In this document: positions 28,359 through 37,479 of the stretch, piece by piece
How positions within the stretch are numbered: position 1 is the first letter of the stretch
How the letters are laid out: each line of letters begins with the position of its first letter
Assembly (NCBI RefSeq): GCF_000682775.1
Contig: NZ_AWFI01000020.1
Coordinates: 47,652 to 111,651 of the forward strand
Source: Hyphomonas sp. L-53-1-40
GTDB taxonomy: Bacteria > Pseudomonadota > Alphaproteobacteria > Caulobacterales > Hyphomonadaceae
Length of the DNA stretch: 64,000 bases
Direction of reading: 5' to 3'
Made by a program: the position numbers and the translations under genes
Notes under the pieces: model-generated
Told to the model about the DNA's origin: nothing
The model's database searches: none
The model's input: only the letters and a program-made list of their open reading frames with translations

Positions 28359-30356
28359 ATGTCCAAAGACACCTCTCCTCAGGAATTGTTCAAGCAGGCG
28401 CTGGCCACCACCACGAAAGCGATGAGTGCAGACCGTGATGTCGAGGTCGGCTTTGGCAATGATGTGGGCGGGGACGGTGAGACAATCACCCTGCGCACGC
28501 CGCCGCTACAGCTGGAACCTCATACCGCTGCGCGCATTCGCGGCGAGGCAGACGCCATTGCCCTGCGTCGTGCGCACCACAATGCTGAGGCACATTTCGC
28601 GCATCGTCCCGGCGGGGATTTGCCTCGCAAGGTCTATGACGCGGCTGAACAGGCGCGCATCGAAAGCCTTGGCGCCAATGCCATGCGCGGCACGGCCGAC
28701 AATCTCGACGCTGTCCTGGACTATCGCTGCCAGTCCGGCGAATTCGCGATGGGCGCGGAAGACGCAGAGGCGGTGCTCGCGCCCGCGCTCGAATTTCTGC
28801 TGCGCGAGAAGCTGACCGGACGAGCCTTGCCCGACAGCGCGAAACGCGTGGCCGACGTCTGGCGAGAACGGGTCGAAGCCGAAACCGGGGGCGCAATTGA
28901 CCGTCTGATCGCGCAATTGCACGATCAGCCTGGCTTTGCGCGCACGGTACGCGACATGATCCGGGACCTGACTGCCTCCGATGCGCCGGGTGAAGACGTG
29001 GAAACGCAGGAACAGGACGATTCGGAACAATCCGAAGAGAATGAGCAACCCTCTGAAGGCGATCAGGACATGGAGTCCGACGAGCAGATGGGTTCTTCCG
29101 CCGAGCAGATGGATGCGGGCGACACCGAGGAAATGGAGGGCGAGGAGTCCAATGTCAGCGTCGACATGGATGTCGACGCCGAGGCCGATGATACGCCCGA
29201 CGATGAGGAAGACGGCACCAAGCCGCTGCGTCCGAACTTCAAGGATGGCGATGATCGCAACCGGTTCAACTATAATGTCTTCACGCGCGAGAATGATGAA
29301 GTGGCCAATGCGCCAGACCTCTGTGACGCCGAGGAACTGACGCGGTTGCGCGCCTACCTTGATCACCAGTTGCAGGGGCTGCAGGGCGCGGTCTCGAAAC
29401 TTGCGAACAAGCTGCAGCGCCGTTTGATGGCGCAGCAAAATCGCTCCTGGAGTTTTGACCTCGAAGAAGGTGTGCTGGATACGGCCCGCCTGACACGCGT
29501 GATCACCGATCCGACCGCGCCGTTGTCTTTCAAGCAGGAAGATGATTCCGAGTTCCGAGATACGATTGTAACGCTATTGCTTGATAATTCCGGATCCATG
29601 CGCGGGCGACCAATTATGGTCGCGGCGCTGTGTGCGGACATTCTGGCCCGCACACTGGAGCGTTGTGGCGTGAAAACGGAGATCCTCGGCTTTACGACAA
29701 AGGCGTGGAAGGGTGGCCTTTCGCGGGAGGACTGGGTCAAGGCCGGTAAGCCCGCCGGACCGGGGCGGCTGAATGACATTCGCCATATCGTTTACAAACA
29801 GGCTGACGCCCCATGGCGCCGGGCGCGCCGGAACCTCGGCCTGATGATGCGCGAGGGTCTGCTGAAGGAAAACATCGACGGCGAGGCCTTGCTATGGGCG
29901 CACGATCGGATGCTCGGGCGACCAGAACAGCGCAAGATCCTGATGGTGATTTCTGACGGCGCGCCGGTGGATGATTCCACGCTGAACGTTAATGTTGGCA
30001 ACTATCTTGAACGGCATTTGCGGCAGGTGATCGAAGAGATCGAAACCAAGAGCCCTGTGGAACTAATCGCCATCGGCATCGGCCATGATGTGACGCGCTA
30101 CTACAAGCGCGCCGTTACCATCGTGGACGCCGAGCAGCTCGGTGGTGCGATGACGGAACAATTGGCCAGCTTGTTCGACGAGAACGCGCCGGAGCCCAAG
30201 GCGATGGCCATTCCGCCTCTGACGAACAAGACTGTGCGCGGCGGCAGCGCCGTCTCAGGCGCCACCAGCGGCGCGCCAAGTTATGGCAAGAAAGTCGATC
30301 TCGGTCGTGCTGTGAAGGCGACGACACTTACTGAAGTGAAGGGCCCCAAGAAGTAG
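28359..30356 (+). CDS. cobT: Aerobic cobaltochelatase subunit CobT
   Basis: The partner of CobS in cobalt insertion during aerobic cobalamin synthesis. The 665-residue protein has three parts: a helical N-terminal region (1-205), a very acidic linker (about 208-290, rich in Glu, Asp, Gln and Met) and a von Willebrand A domain with MIDAS motif DNSGSMRG starting at Asp409. The C-terminus contains [17 protein letters not shown] and [13 protein letters not shown]. CobS-CobT adjacency confirms the assignment. The acidic linker is normal for CobT and is the cause of a local shift in base use. Confidence 0.95.
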   Translation: MSKDTSPQELFKQALATTTKAMSADRDVEVGFGNDVGGDGETITLRTPPLQLEPHTAARIRGEADAIALRRAHHNAEAHFAHRPGGDLPRKVYDAAEQARIESLGANAMRGTADNLDAVLDYRCQSGEFAMGAEDAEAVLAPALEFLLREKLTGRALPDSAKRVADVWRERVEAETGGAIDRLIAQLHDQPGFARTVRDMIRDLTASDAPGEDVETQEQDDSEQSEENEQPSEGDQDMESDEQMGSSAEQMDAGDTEEMEGEESNVSVDMDVDAEADDTPDDEEDGTKPLRPNFKDGDDRNRFNYNVFTRENDEVANAPDLCDAEELTRLRAYLDHQLQGLQGAVSKLANKLQRRLMAQQNRSWSFDLEEGVLDTARLTRVITDPTAPLSFKQEDDSEFRDTIVTLLLDNSGSMRGRPIMVAALCADILARTLERCGVKTEILGFTTKAWKGGLSREDWVKAGKPAGPGRLNDIRHIVYKQADAPWRRARRNLGLMMREGLLKENIDGEALLWAHDRMLGRPEQRKILMVISDGAPVDDSTLNVNVGNYLERHLRQVIEEIETKSPVELIAIGIGHDVTRYYKRAVTIVDAEQLGGAMTEQLASLFDENAPEPKAMAIPPLTNKTVRGGSAVSGATSGAPSYGKKVDLGRAVKATTLTEVKGPKK

Positions 30357-30358
30357 GG

Positions 30359-31255
30359 TCAATTGGGAAATTTGCCCGCCTTGCTGAGTGACGACGCAAT
30401 CGGGTGGCCCAGCACTTTTTCCAGCCAATGCGATGTCTCGATCAGCTTGCTGAGGTCCAGTCCTGTTTCGAAGCCACCGCGCTCAAGCATATAGACCACA
30501 TCTTCGGTGGCCACATTACCTGTTGCCGCTGGTGCAAACGGACAGCCGCCGATGCCGCCACAGCTGGCATCGATGACATCGACGCCCGAATCCACGGCTG
30601 CCGCGACATTGGCCAGTGCTGCGCCACGTGTGTCGTGGAAGTGCATACGCAAATAGACATCCGGTGCTTCCATGCGCACACGCTCTATCCGTTTGCGGAC
30701 ATCCCACGGGTCCGCCACGCCAATCGTGTCGCCGAGCGCCAGTTCGCTGACGCCAGCGCGCTGGGCCTGCGCGGCGAGATTACCGACCAGCTTGTTGTCG
30801 ACTTCGCCGTCGAACGGATCACCGAAGGCAACCGATATCGTGGCGGACAGAGGGATGCCGGCTTCGAGTGCGAGCGGGGCAATTTGCAGCAAGGCGTCCG
30901 CGCTGTCCTGCGGGGTCATGCCCTGATTGCGCATGCCGAAGGTTTCCGAGGCTACGAGCACAAAATTGATCTCGTCGGCCCCGGCATCAATGGCGCGGCG
31001 CACGCCTTTTTCGTTGAGGGCCAGCGCAATGTGGCGCGTCGGTTTTGATCGGTCGACCCCTGCAAAGACCGCAGCAGAATCCGCCATCTTCGGCACGGCC
31101 TTGGGGCTGACAAAGCTGCCGGATTCCATGCGCCGAACGCCAGCCTCTTCGAGGCGGGCGATGAATTCCAGCTTCTGTTCGGTCGTCAGGTCGGCGGGAT
31201 CATTCTGCAGCCCGTCGCGCGGGCCGACTTCTACAATGTCGATACGTCTTGTCAT
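30359..31255 (-). CDS. Hydroxymethylglutaryl-CoA lyase family enzyme
   Basis: A 298-residue DRE-TIM barrel lyase that probably splits 3-hydroxy-3-methylglutaryl-CoA into acetyl-CoA and acetoacetate in leucine breakdown. It opens with IDIVEVGPRDGLQND, and has MRMHFHDTRGAALANV with the metal-binding His pair and GGCPFAPAATGNVATEDV with the catalytic-loop Cys in IGGCPFAP. I start at MTRRIDIV; a start 14 codons earlier would run into the divergent CoA-transferase gene. The nearby CoA transferase suggests acyl-CoA metabolism, but leucine pathway genes are not seen here. Confidence 0.9.
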   Translation of the reverse strand: MTRRIDIVEVGPRDGLQNDPADLTTEQKLEFIARLEEAGVRRMESGSFVSPKAVPKMADSAAVFAGVDRSKPTRHIALALNEKGVRRAIDAGADEINFVLVASETFGMRNQGMTPQDSADALLQIAPLALEAGIPLSATISVAFGDPFDGEVDNKLVGNLAAQAQRAGVSELALGDTIGVADPWDVRKRIERVRMEAPDVYLRMHFHDTRGAALANVAAAVDSGVDVIDASCGGIGGCPFAPAATGNVATEDVVYMLERGGFETGLDLSKLIETSHWLEKVLGHPIASSLSKAGKFPN

Positions 31256-31284
31256 AATGCCTATGTAGTGTGCATTGAGGACGA

Positions 31285-32478
31285 ATGACAGACTCAAAAC
31301 GCCCCCTGGATGGCCTGCGCGTCATCGAACTTGGCCAGCTGATTGCTGGTCCTTTCTGCGGACAATTGCTCGGTGACTTTGGTGCCGAAGTGATCAAGGT
31401 CGAGGCGCCGGGCCTACCGGATCCGGCCCGCGGCTGGGGCGCGGTCAAGAAGGAAGACATCGGTCTGTTCTGGCCAATCATTGGTCGCAACAAGAAATCC
31501 GTAACGCTGAACCTCCGCGTCGAGGAGGGGCAGGCGATTCTGCGCGAGTTGGTGAAAACTGCCGATGTTCTGGTCGAGAATTTCCGGCCGGGCACATTGG
31601 AACGTTGGGGGCTTGGGCCAGATGTACTGCACGAACTCAATCCGCGTCTCGTAATCACGCGTGTCTCAGGATACGGCCAGACGGGACCGGAAAGCCACAA
31701 AGCGGGCTATGCCAGCGTGGGCGAGGCCAAGGGCGGGTTGCGCTACCTGATCGGCGAACCGGACCGGTTGCCGGCGCGGGCCGGAGTTTCGCTCGGCGAC
31801 ACGATGACGGGCACATTCGCTGCGCTCGGCACGATGATGGCACTGTTTGCCCGCGAGAAATCGGGGAAGGGGCAGGTGGTCGATGCGGCAATCTACGAAA
31901 CCGTCATGGCCTTCATGGAAAGCCTGATCCCCGAATACGCCCTGATGGGGCATACGCGCGAGCGCAGCGGGCCGATCCTGCCGCGCATTGCACCGTCGGG
32001 CGTCTATCCCTGTTCCGATGGCATGGTCATCATCGGCGCCAATCAGGACTCCCTGTTTCGGCGCCTCTCGGCCATGTGCGGAACGAAATGGTCAGATGAT
32101 GCACGCTATGCAACGCACGATGCACGCGGTGAGAACCAGTTGGAACTGGATGAAATGATTTCGAACTGGACGAAACAGCGCAAAATGGCCGACGTGCTGG
32201 CGACTTGCGAAGAGAATGGCATTCCCTGCGGGCCGGTGAACCGCGCCAAGGAGATGCTTGAGGATGCGCACATTGCCGCGCGAGATGCGATCATCCGCGT
32301 GGCTCATCCTGTGCTTGGAGACGTGCCGATGCAGGGCGTCTTTCCGAAACTGTCGGATACGCCCGGCGGCGTGGAGGGCACGTCCCCCAGCCTGAGCGAA
32401 CATACGGAAGACGTTCTAGCGCAGCTTGGTTACAGCGCGGACCAGCAGGCGGCGCTGCGCGTGCAGGGCGTCATCTAG
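31285..32478 (+). CDS. CaiB/BaiF family CoA transferase
   Basis: A 397-residue family III CoA transferase that moves CoA between carboxylic acids. The N-terminal LDGLRVIELGQLIAGPFCGQLLGDFGAEVIKVE is the family signature in segments, and the catalytic aspartate is Asp172 in SLGDTMTG. The C-terminal part has IPCGPVNRAKEMLEDAHIAAR. A GAGG lies four bases before the ATG. Only 29 bases separate it from the divergent HMG-CoA lyase-like gene. The donor and acceptor acids cannot be read from the sequence. Confidence 0.92.
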   Translation: MTDSKRPLDGLRVIELGQLIAGPFCGQLLGDFGAEVIKVEAPGLPDPARGWGAVKKEDIGLFWPIIGRNKKSVTLNLRVEEGQAILRELVKTADVLVENFRPGTLERWGLGPDVLHELNPRLVITRVSGYGQTGPESHKAGYASVGEAKGGLRYLIGEPDRLPARAGVSLGDTMTGTFAALGTMMALFAREKSGKGQVVDAAIYETVMAFMESLIPEYALMGHTRERSGPILPRIAPSGVYPCSDGMVIIGANQDSLFRRLSAMCGTKWSDDARYATHDARGENQLELDEMISNWTKQRKMADVLATCEENGIPCGPVNRAKEMLEDAHIAARDAIIRVAHPVLGDVPMQGVFPKLSDTPGGVEGTSPSLSEHTEDVLAQLGYSADQQAALRVQGVI

Positions 32479-32526
32479 CGCGAATCTTCACTGGCTCACC
32501 GGCGTCATTTCGATTAAGCCGCCCTC

Positions 32527-32922
32527 ATGACCGATTATCCCGATCCCCTTTCAGGCAGTGCACAGGACGAGACGCTTGAGTTGCGCCCGAAATTCAATGC
32601 GGACGGCCTGGTTGCCGCCATCGCGCAGGATGCTGAAAGCGGCGAAGTGTTGATGCTCGCCTGGATGAATGCTGATGCGCTTGCGGCGACGGTTGAGACC
32701 GGGCGGGCAACCTACTGGTCTCGCTCGCGCGGCGCGCTGTGGGTCAAGGGTGAGACTTCCGGCCATGTCCAGGAAGTCATCGAGATCCGAATTGATTGCG
32801 ATCAGGATGCTGTCCTCCTGAAGGTCAACCAGACAGGAGGTGCGTGCCATACAGGGCGACCCAGCTGTTTCTACAGGATTTTGTCTCAAGATGGACGCAG
32901 TCTGTCTGTTGCCAACAACTGA
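32527..32922 (+). CDS. hisI: Phosphoribosyl-AMP cyclohydrolase HisI
   Basis: HisI opens the purine ring of phosphoribosyl-AMP in histidine synthesis. The 131-residue protein has the metal cluster [12 protein letters not shown] (Asp90, Cys91, Asp92, Asp94) and the zinc cysteines Cys107 and Cys114 in [14 protein letters not shown]. Other motifs are [12 protein letters not shown] and [15 protein letters not shown]. It is the monofunctional form, without the HisE domain. It lies 48 bases after the CoA-transferase gene and 44 bases before the lipoprotein gene, away from other his genes. Confidence 0.96.
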   Translation: MTDYPDPLSGSAQDETLELRPKFNADGLVAAIAQDAESGEVLMLAWMNADALAATVETGRATYWSRSRGALWVKGETSGHVQEVIEIRIDCDQDAVLLKVNQTGGACHTGRPSCFYRILSQDGRSLSVANN

Positions 32923-32966
32923 TACTTGAGATTGAATTTGCTGGAAGACAGAAGGGGGCCTCTGGC

Positions 32967-33842
32967 ATGCGTCTTATCACTATAACTGCGGCAGTATCGG
33001 TATTGGTGCTCGCGAGCGCATGCGGGTCAGAATCGCCTGTATCAACCGAGACAACACCAGAATCGTCACCTGAAGCACAGCAGGAAGCGGCGCTGGAAGT
33101 CGATGTGCTGGATTGCGGAACGATTGAGGTGTCTGATCTCGACGCATTTTCGTCTGCGGGCGACTATGCCGGTGAGACTGATACGTTCACCGATTCCTGT
33201 TTTCTCGTGAGGCATCCCGACGGCAATTTGCTCTGGGATCTTGGCTTGCCAGGAGTGCTGGCGATTGCGGGCCCGCAAACGCAGCAGATCTTCACCGTTT
33301 CGCTCGAGCAGACAATTACCGAACAATTGGCAGACAGGGGGATGTCCCCGGGCGATATCGACTACGTGTCCATCTCGCACAGCCACTTCGATCATATCGG
33401 CCAGGCCGATCAGGTCGCGGGTTCGACTTGGCTGGTGAGCCAGAAAGAACTCGACGCCATGTTTGGGGAAGGGACCGAAATTGCCCAGGAGCAGCAGGCG
33501 CTGTTTTCATTGTTTGCCCCCATGGAGCAGAAAGTCTTCGAAGGCGAACTTGATGTCTTTGGTGATGGGAGCGTTGTGATCTTTGAAACGCCCGGACACA
33601 CGCCGGGCCATACATCCTTGCAATTGATGATGCCGGAAACGGGTCCGGTCCTGCTGACCGGAGACCTCTACCATCGTGCTGAAAGCCGCGAGCTGAAGCG
33701 CGTTCCCCGGTTCAACTCCGACGAGGCCATGACCGTGTCGTCAATGGAGGCATTTGAGGCGCGTGCGGATGCCCTGGGCGCAAAGGTCATCATCCAGCAT
33801 GAACCTGCGGACATTGACCCCCTCGAAGGTAAAATTCGGTGA
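32967..33842 (+). CDS. Metallo-beta-lactamase fold lipoprotein, lactonase-like
   Basis: A 291-residue exported metallohydrolase. The N-terminus has a lipoprotein signal VSVLVLASAC (Cys19), then a Ser/Thr/Glu-rich linker. The metal site is HSHFDH at 138-143, with further ligands in TPGHTPGHTSLQL and LLTGDLYH. The layout with DSCFLVRHPDGNLLWDLGLP resembles N-acyl homoserine lactonases, so quorum-signal or other lactone hydrolysis outside the cytoplasm is possible, but the substrate is unproven. I start at MRLITIT because the upstream extension overlaps hisI. Its TGA overlaps the GTG start of the GH16 gene. Confidence 0.86.
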   Translation: MRLITITAAVSVLVLASACGSESPVSTETTPESSPEAQQEAALEVDVLDCGTIEVSDLDAFSSAGDYAGETDTFTDSCFLVRHPDGNLLWDLGLPGVLAIAGPQTQQIFTVSLEQTITEQLADRGMSPGDIDYVSISHSHFDHIGQADQVAGSTWLVSQKELDAMFGEGTEIAQEQQALFSLFAPMEQKVFEGELDVFGDGSVVIFETPGHTPGHTSLQLMMPETGPVLLTGDLYHRAESRELKRVPRFNSDEAMTVSSMEAFEARADALGAKVIIQHEPADIDPLEGKIR

Positions 33843-34687
33843 GATTTCGTTTGAAGTCGTTTCCAATCGTTGCGGCCATCGTCATGGTCGCGTCGTGCTC
33901 AACTGCGACCAATTCCTATTCGGCGCTGGACCAGCCCAATTCGGGGTGGTCGCTGGTTTTCCGGGATGAATTCAATGGACACGGAAAGCCTGATCCTGAA
34001 AAATGGATATCACAGGAGTATAACCGCAAGAAAAATCCCGACGGCCCGGATGGCTGGTGGCTCAAGGACAATGTCAGTCTGACAGGATGGGGCCAGCTCG
34101 AAATCAGCGCGACGCAAATCCCGAACCGCAATCCTGAAGAGGACGACGACCCCTATGACTACGCATCCGGCATGGTGTCGACCGAAGGCAAGTTCGAAAC
34201 GACGTTCGGCAGGTATGAGGCCCGCATAAAGTTACCACAGGATCCGGGCTGGTGGCTCGCTTTCTGGCTGTTTGCGGACGAAGTCCACCGAGTGGATGGG
34301 TCAGGTGAGGACGGTACCGAGATCGACATCGTTGAAGCCTTTGGCTGGACTGACAAGATCAGCTATGCGCTTCATTGGGATGGGTACGGAAAACGCCACA
34401 AGACCAAGAGCAAGCGCGAGTTTCATCCGGGGATTCGGAGTGGGTGGCACGTCTTCGCGCTCGAATGGACTGAGACGGAGTATACATGGTTCGTGGACGG
34501 TGAGCAGGTTTGGCAAAGCGCTGCGGGCGGCGTGTCGAAAGTGCCCTTATGGGTGAAGCTGTCCGGTGAGATAAGCACACAGTCCACAGTGGCCCACAAA
34601 TGGTGGTCCAACGTACCGGATAACAAACGCTTGCCTGACCGCTTTCTGGTCGACTGGGTCCGAGTGTATGAACGGGAGACGCCATAG
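33839..34687 (+). CDS. Glycoside hydrolase family 16 lipoprotein
   Basis: A 282-residue predicted beta-glucanase or galactanase of family GH16. It has a lipoprotein signal (IVMVASC, Cys20), the opening WSLVFRDEFNG, and the catalytic signature EIDIVE at 161-166 with nucleophile Glu161 and acid/base Glu166. The ending LVDWVRVYER is usual for the family. The closest functional type (laminarinase, agarase, carrageenase) is not clear by eye. The GTG start overlaps the stop of the preceding lipoprotein gene (GTGA), so both are translationally coupled. The stop lies in a perfect inverted repeat. Confidence 0.9.
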   Translation: MRFRLKSFPIVAAIVMVASCSTATNSYSALDQPNSGWSLVFRDEFNGHGKPDPEKWISQEYNRKKNPDGPDGWWLKDNVSLTGWGQLEISATQIPNRNPEEDDDPYDYASGMVSTEGKFETTFGRYEARIKLPQDPGWWLAFWLFADEVHRVDGSGEDGTEIDIVEAFGWTDKISYALHWDGYGKRHKTKSKREFHPGIRSGWHVFALEWTETEYTWFVDGEQVWQSAAGGVSKVPLWVKLSGEISTQSTVAHKWWSNVPDNKRLPDRFLVDWVRVYERETP

Positions 34688-34709
34688 GGTGCGAGGCACC
34701 CTATGGCGT
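34679..34709. terminator. Perfect inverted repeat, probable terminator
   Basis: A 14-base-pair perfect stem (34679-34692 with 34696-34709) with a three-base loop GAG spans the GH16 stop codon and ends three bases before the convergent dehydrogenase stop. On the plus strand it is followed by ATTCTAGTTT, a weak T-rich tail; on the minus strand no T-run is present. It may terminate mainly the GH16 transcript or act as a transcript-end barrier for both. Confidence 0.65.
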
Positions 34710-34712
34710 ATT

Positions 34713-36413
34713 CTAGTTTCCGCTTTCGATCAGGCGACGGGCAATAACCATCGCTTGAACCTCGCCAGCCCCTTCGAAAATATTGAGGATGCGTGCGTCT
34801 TGCAGGATGCGGCTGATTGGGTATTCCAACGCAAATCCGTTTCCGCCATGGATTTGGAGAGCATTGTCAGCTGCAGCCCAGGCGATACGTGCCGCGAGAA
34901 GTTTCGCCATGCCGGCTTCTAGGTCGCAGCGCTTTCCGCCATCCTTCTGGCGCGCCGAGAAATAGGTCAGCTGACGTACACCCACCAGTTCCGCGGCCAT
35001 CATAACCAGCTTGTTTGAAACGCGCGGGAAGTCGAAGATCTGTTTGCCAAACTGGTTGCGATCTAGCGCATACTGAAGACCGGTTTCAAACGCATTTTGC
35101 GCAACTCCAATGGCGCGAGCGGCAGTCTGGATGCGAGCGCTTTCAAAGGTCGCCATCAGGTGCTTGAAGCCTTGACCTTCAACGCCGCCGAGCAGGTTTT
35201 CGGATTTTACCTTGAAATCATCGAAGCCGATTTCGTATTCCTTCATCCCGCGATAGCCGAGGACTTCGATCTCGCCGCCGGTCATGCCGTCAGCAGGGAA
35301 GGGGGCGTCGTCTGTTCCGCGCGGCTTCTCCGCAAGCAGCATGGAGAGACCAGAGAAATTGTTTGTGGCGGGATCAGTCCGAGCCAGCAGTGTCATCAGA
35401 TCGGCTCGCACGGGATGCGTGATCCATGTCTTGTTGCCTGTGACACTGTAATGAGAGCCGTCGTCGGACTTCACGGCGCGTGTCCGCAGCGAGCCAAGGT
35501 CAGAGCCGGTATTAGGTTCAGTGAAGACGGCCGTTGGCAGGATTTCTCCGCTGGCTATTTGCGGCAACCAATGGGTCTTCTGGTCGTCCGTTCCGCCAAT
35601 CAGGATCAGCTCCGCCGCGATCTCTGACCGGGTGCCGAGAGAGCCGGTGCCGATGTATCCCCGAGACAGTTCCTCTGAGACTACACACATGGCAATCTTG
35701 CCCATGCCAAACCCGCCAAACTCCTCAGGGATGGTCAGGCCAAACACACCAAGCTCGGCCATTTCATTGACGACCTCCATCGGAATGTACTCATTCTTCA
35801 AGTGCCACTCATGGGCATGGGGTTTGATCTTGTCGGACGCGTATTTGGAAAATTGTTCGCGAACCATCGACATGGTTTCGTCCAGACCGGTTTCTTCAAC
35901 CGTGTTCCGGCTTAGGGCGTCAGGTAGGCATTCAGCCGCAGCAGCCATCACAGCAGGGGTTTTTCCATCAATAATCAGCTGCTGGACGACCGGCGTCGCG
36001 AACAGGGCATCAGCTTCCGCAACGATGCCCAATTCGTGAGGGCGGATCACTTCGCCCTGATTCATGGGTACTCCACCAATCAGTTGAGCGCAGTATTCGC
36101 TAAAGAGAATTTGCGTCAGGAGCGCTTCGGTCGTGCTGAATTTGCCCTCTTGCTCCAGACGCGCGGCCCATTCGGCTGTCTGGCGTAGCGTTTCAGCATA
36201 TGTGCCCAGCCAAGACAGGCCGTGGGCCATATGTTGCTGGCGTTCGAGTGCAGCCCGGTCAGGACGGCCATCCGCCTTGGTCAGCGCTTCGCGGCATTTG
36301 CCGCGTGCGACGTCTACATAGGCGTCGACGGCTGCGCTCGCATCCTTGATGACGGCAACAAGGTTTGGAATTATCGCAGAATTCAGGGCCGGACCCTCAA
36401 CAGCACCATCCAT
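34713..36413 (-). CDS. Acyl-CoA dehydrogenase, probably (2S)-methylsuccinyl-CoA dehydrogenase
   Basis: A 566-residue FAD-dependent acyl-CoA dehydrogenase. Residues 1-170 are a helical extension absent from ordinary 380-residue members; the dehydrogenase core follows, with VFTEPNTGSDLGSL for FAD, DRNQFGKQIFDF, and QIHGGNGFALEYPISRILQDARI, then IFEGAGEVQ, where the catalytic glutamate is expected. The length, extension and TFESARIQTAARAIGVAQNA fit my recollection of methylsuccinyl-CoA dehydrogenase of the ethylmalonyl-CoA pathway, but a general dehydrogenase is possible. The start is an ATG with GGAGG eight bases before it; a GTG five codons upstream overlaps that site. Confidence 0.85.
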   Translation of the reverse strand: MDGAVEGPALNSAIIPNLVAVIKDASAAVDAYVDVARGKCREALTKADGRPDRAALERQQHMAHGLSWLGTYAETLRQTAEWAARLEQEGKFSTTEALLTQILFSEYCAQLIGGVPMNQGEVIRPHELGIVAEADALFATPVVQQLIIDGKTPAVMAAAAECLPDALSRNTVEETGLDETMSMVREQFSKYASDKIKPHAHEWHLKNEYIPMEVVNEMAELGVFGLTIPEEFGGFGMGKIAMCVVSEELSRGYIGTGSLGTRSEIAAELILIGGTDDQKTHWLPQIASGEILPTAVFTEPNTGSDLGSLRTRAVKSDDGSHYSVTGNKTWITHPVRADLMTLLARTDPATNNFSGLSMLLAEKPRGTDDAPFPADGMTGGEIEVLGYRGMKEYEIGFDDFKVKSENLLGGVEGQGFKHLMATFESARIQTAARAIGVAQNAFETGLQYALDRNQFGKQIFDFPRVSNKLVMMAAELVGVRQLTYFSARQKDGGKRCDLEAGMAKLLAARIAWAAADNALQIHGGNGFALEYPISRILQDARILNIFEGAGEVQAMVIARRLIESGN

Positions 36414-36556
36414 TCGAATTTCCTCCACTGGACTTTATTTTTGTTGAGTATAGGGCGCAGGTGGCGGCAAGTCATATATATTTTGTGCGCTGCAACAAAA
36501 CGTCTCGGTTCGATGTCATGAAAAAAATGAAGGATCACACCGGGTATCCTTGCGTT

Positions 36557-36572
36557 AACCGAAACTTCGGTT
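36557..36572. repeat. Short inverted repeat between divergent genes
   Basis: AACCGAA and TTCGGTT form seven-base arms separated by two bases, in the 214-base gap between the dehydrogenase and the two-helix protein. It could be a dyad operator or a small hairpin in the leader of the plus-strand gene. Nothing else in this gap can be assigned, apart from an AT-rich run CATATATATTTTG near 36472. Confidence 0.35.
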
Positions 36573-36627
36573 CCGGCTTTCTAAATGGCCCTTTCTACCG
36601 CCACTTCCTAATGGAGCCGCCTCACAT

Positions 36628-37479
36628 ATGAACCCTTATGAACGTTTCCGCATTGTGTCGGGCTTCCTGGCGTCCAGCGTGGTGCTCGCGAGTGTCGTGG
36701 CATTCGGCCCGGTTGTGCGCCCGACCATTGTTGACGCCGCCGGTTCCAGCCAAGTCGCACAGTGGGCCGGACTGATAGGCTCGGGTATGGTGCTGCTCGT
36801 GATCTGGTCTGTTCTGTCGGGTGTCCTCCTTCCGGGTATTCTAAAGATGGGGGTGTTACGTCGATGGGTCCTTGGCCGTGCTTTCGTGGAAGGCAGTTGG
36901 ATTCAGGCTGAACGCGGTGGCCCAAATGGCCCACGCCTGGCCATCGTTTCAATGAAGCCTGTATACCACGGCATCCTCGTGACCTCCTCCAGCCTGACTC
37001 GTATGGGCGAGATCGAGAGCGGTCTGCATGCAGAATTCCACCAAATCAGCTGGCCTAGGCTGGACTTCAAGTTCCGCGAAACCTTGCCATCCGATTCGGG
37101 CCGACAAGCCGAGGGTTTTGGTGAGATTCAGTTTGATCTGACCGGAGGCGCCCCGCGCCGGTATGCCGGCTGCTTGCAAATGGCGGGTGTGGACAAGCGC
37201 ATCAAGACAGAAGGTATCAAGCTGACATCCTGGAAAGAGCGCCGACAGCTGCGCTCCCTTGAGGGCCGTCGGGACGTACTGTCCAAATATTGGTCGGCCT
37301 TTTTCGAGGGGCCAATTGTGACAATTGCCCGCGATAGCGACAGGTCCGATTCCGGAGAGGCCAAGCGATCCGGCAAAGTCGAAATCCTGCGTCAGCGTGG
37401 CGCGAAGGATTGGCGGAAATCGGACACCACGCCGACGGCTGATCGCATTCGCGATGAGTTTTCAGCTTCTTCCGACTAG
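36628..37479 (+). CDS. Two-helix membrane protein with beta-rich cytoplasmic domain, unknown function
   Basis: A 283-residue protein that I cannot place with certainty. Two membrane helices occupy about residues 8-30 and 43-72. The rest (about 85-200) alternates short hydrophobic and polar runs like a beta barrel: EGSWIQAERGG, LAIVSMKPVYHGILVTSSSL, AEFHQISWPRLDFKFRE and GEIQFDLTGG, then YAGCLQMAG. The C-terminal 80 residues are basic and polar, probably disordered. Two helices followed by a beta barrel recall the Cap15-type effector layout, but no cyclic-nucleotide synthase is near, so this is only a structural analogy. Its stop shares a CTAG with the convergent SDR gene. Confidence 0.75.
   Translation: MNPYERFRIVSGFLASSVVLASVVAFGPVVRPTIVDAAGSSQVAQWAGLIGSGMVLLVIWSVLSGVLLPGILKMGVLRRWVLGRAFVEGSWIQAERGGPNGPRLAIVSMKPVYHGILVTSSSLTRMGEIESGLHAEFHQISWPRLDFKFRETLPSDSGRQAEGFGEIQFDLTGGAPRRYAGCLQMAGVDKRIKTEGIKLTSWKERRQLRSLEGRRDVLSKYWSAFFEGPIVTIARDSDRSDSGEAKRSGKVEILRQRGAKDWRKSDTTPTADRIRDEFSASSD

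Noticed and set aside
36520..36631. A 37-residue frame overlapping the start of the two-helix membrane protein by four bases
   Set aside because: The ATGA overlap is suggestive, but there is no ribosome binding site and the peptide has no recognisable pattern.
36628..37479. Membership of an anti-phage defence island
   Set aside because: The neighbours are a dehydrogenase, an SDR, a GST and a DNA repair gene, with no nuclease, cyclase or other defence gene.
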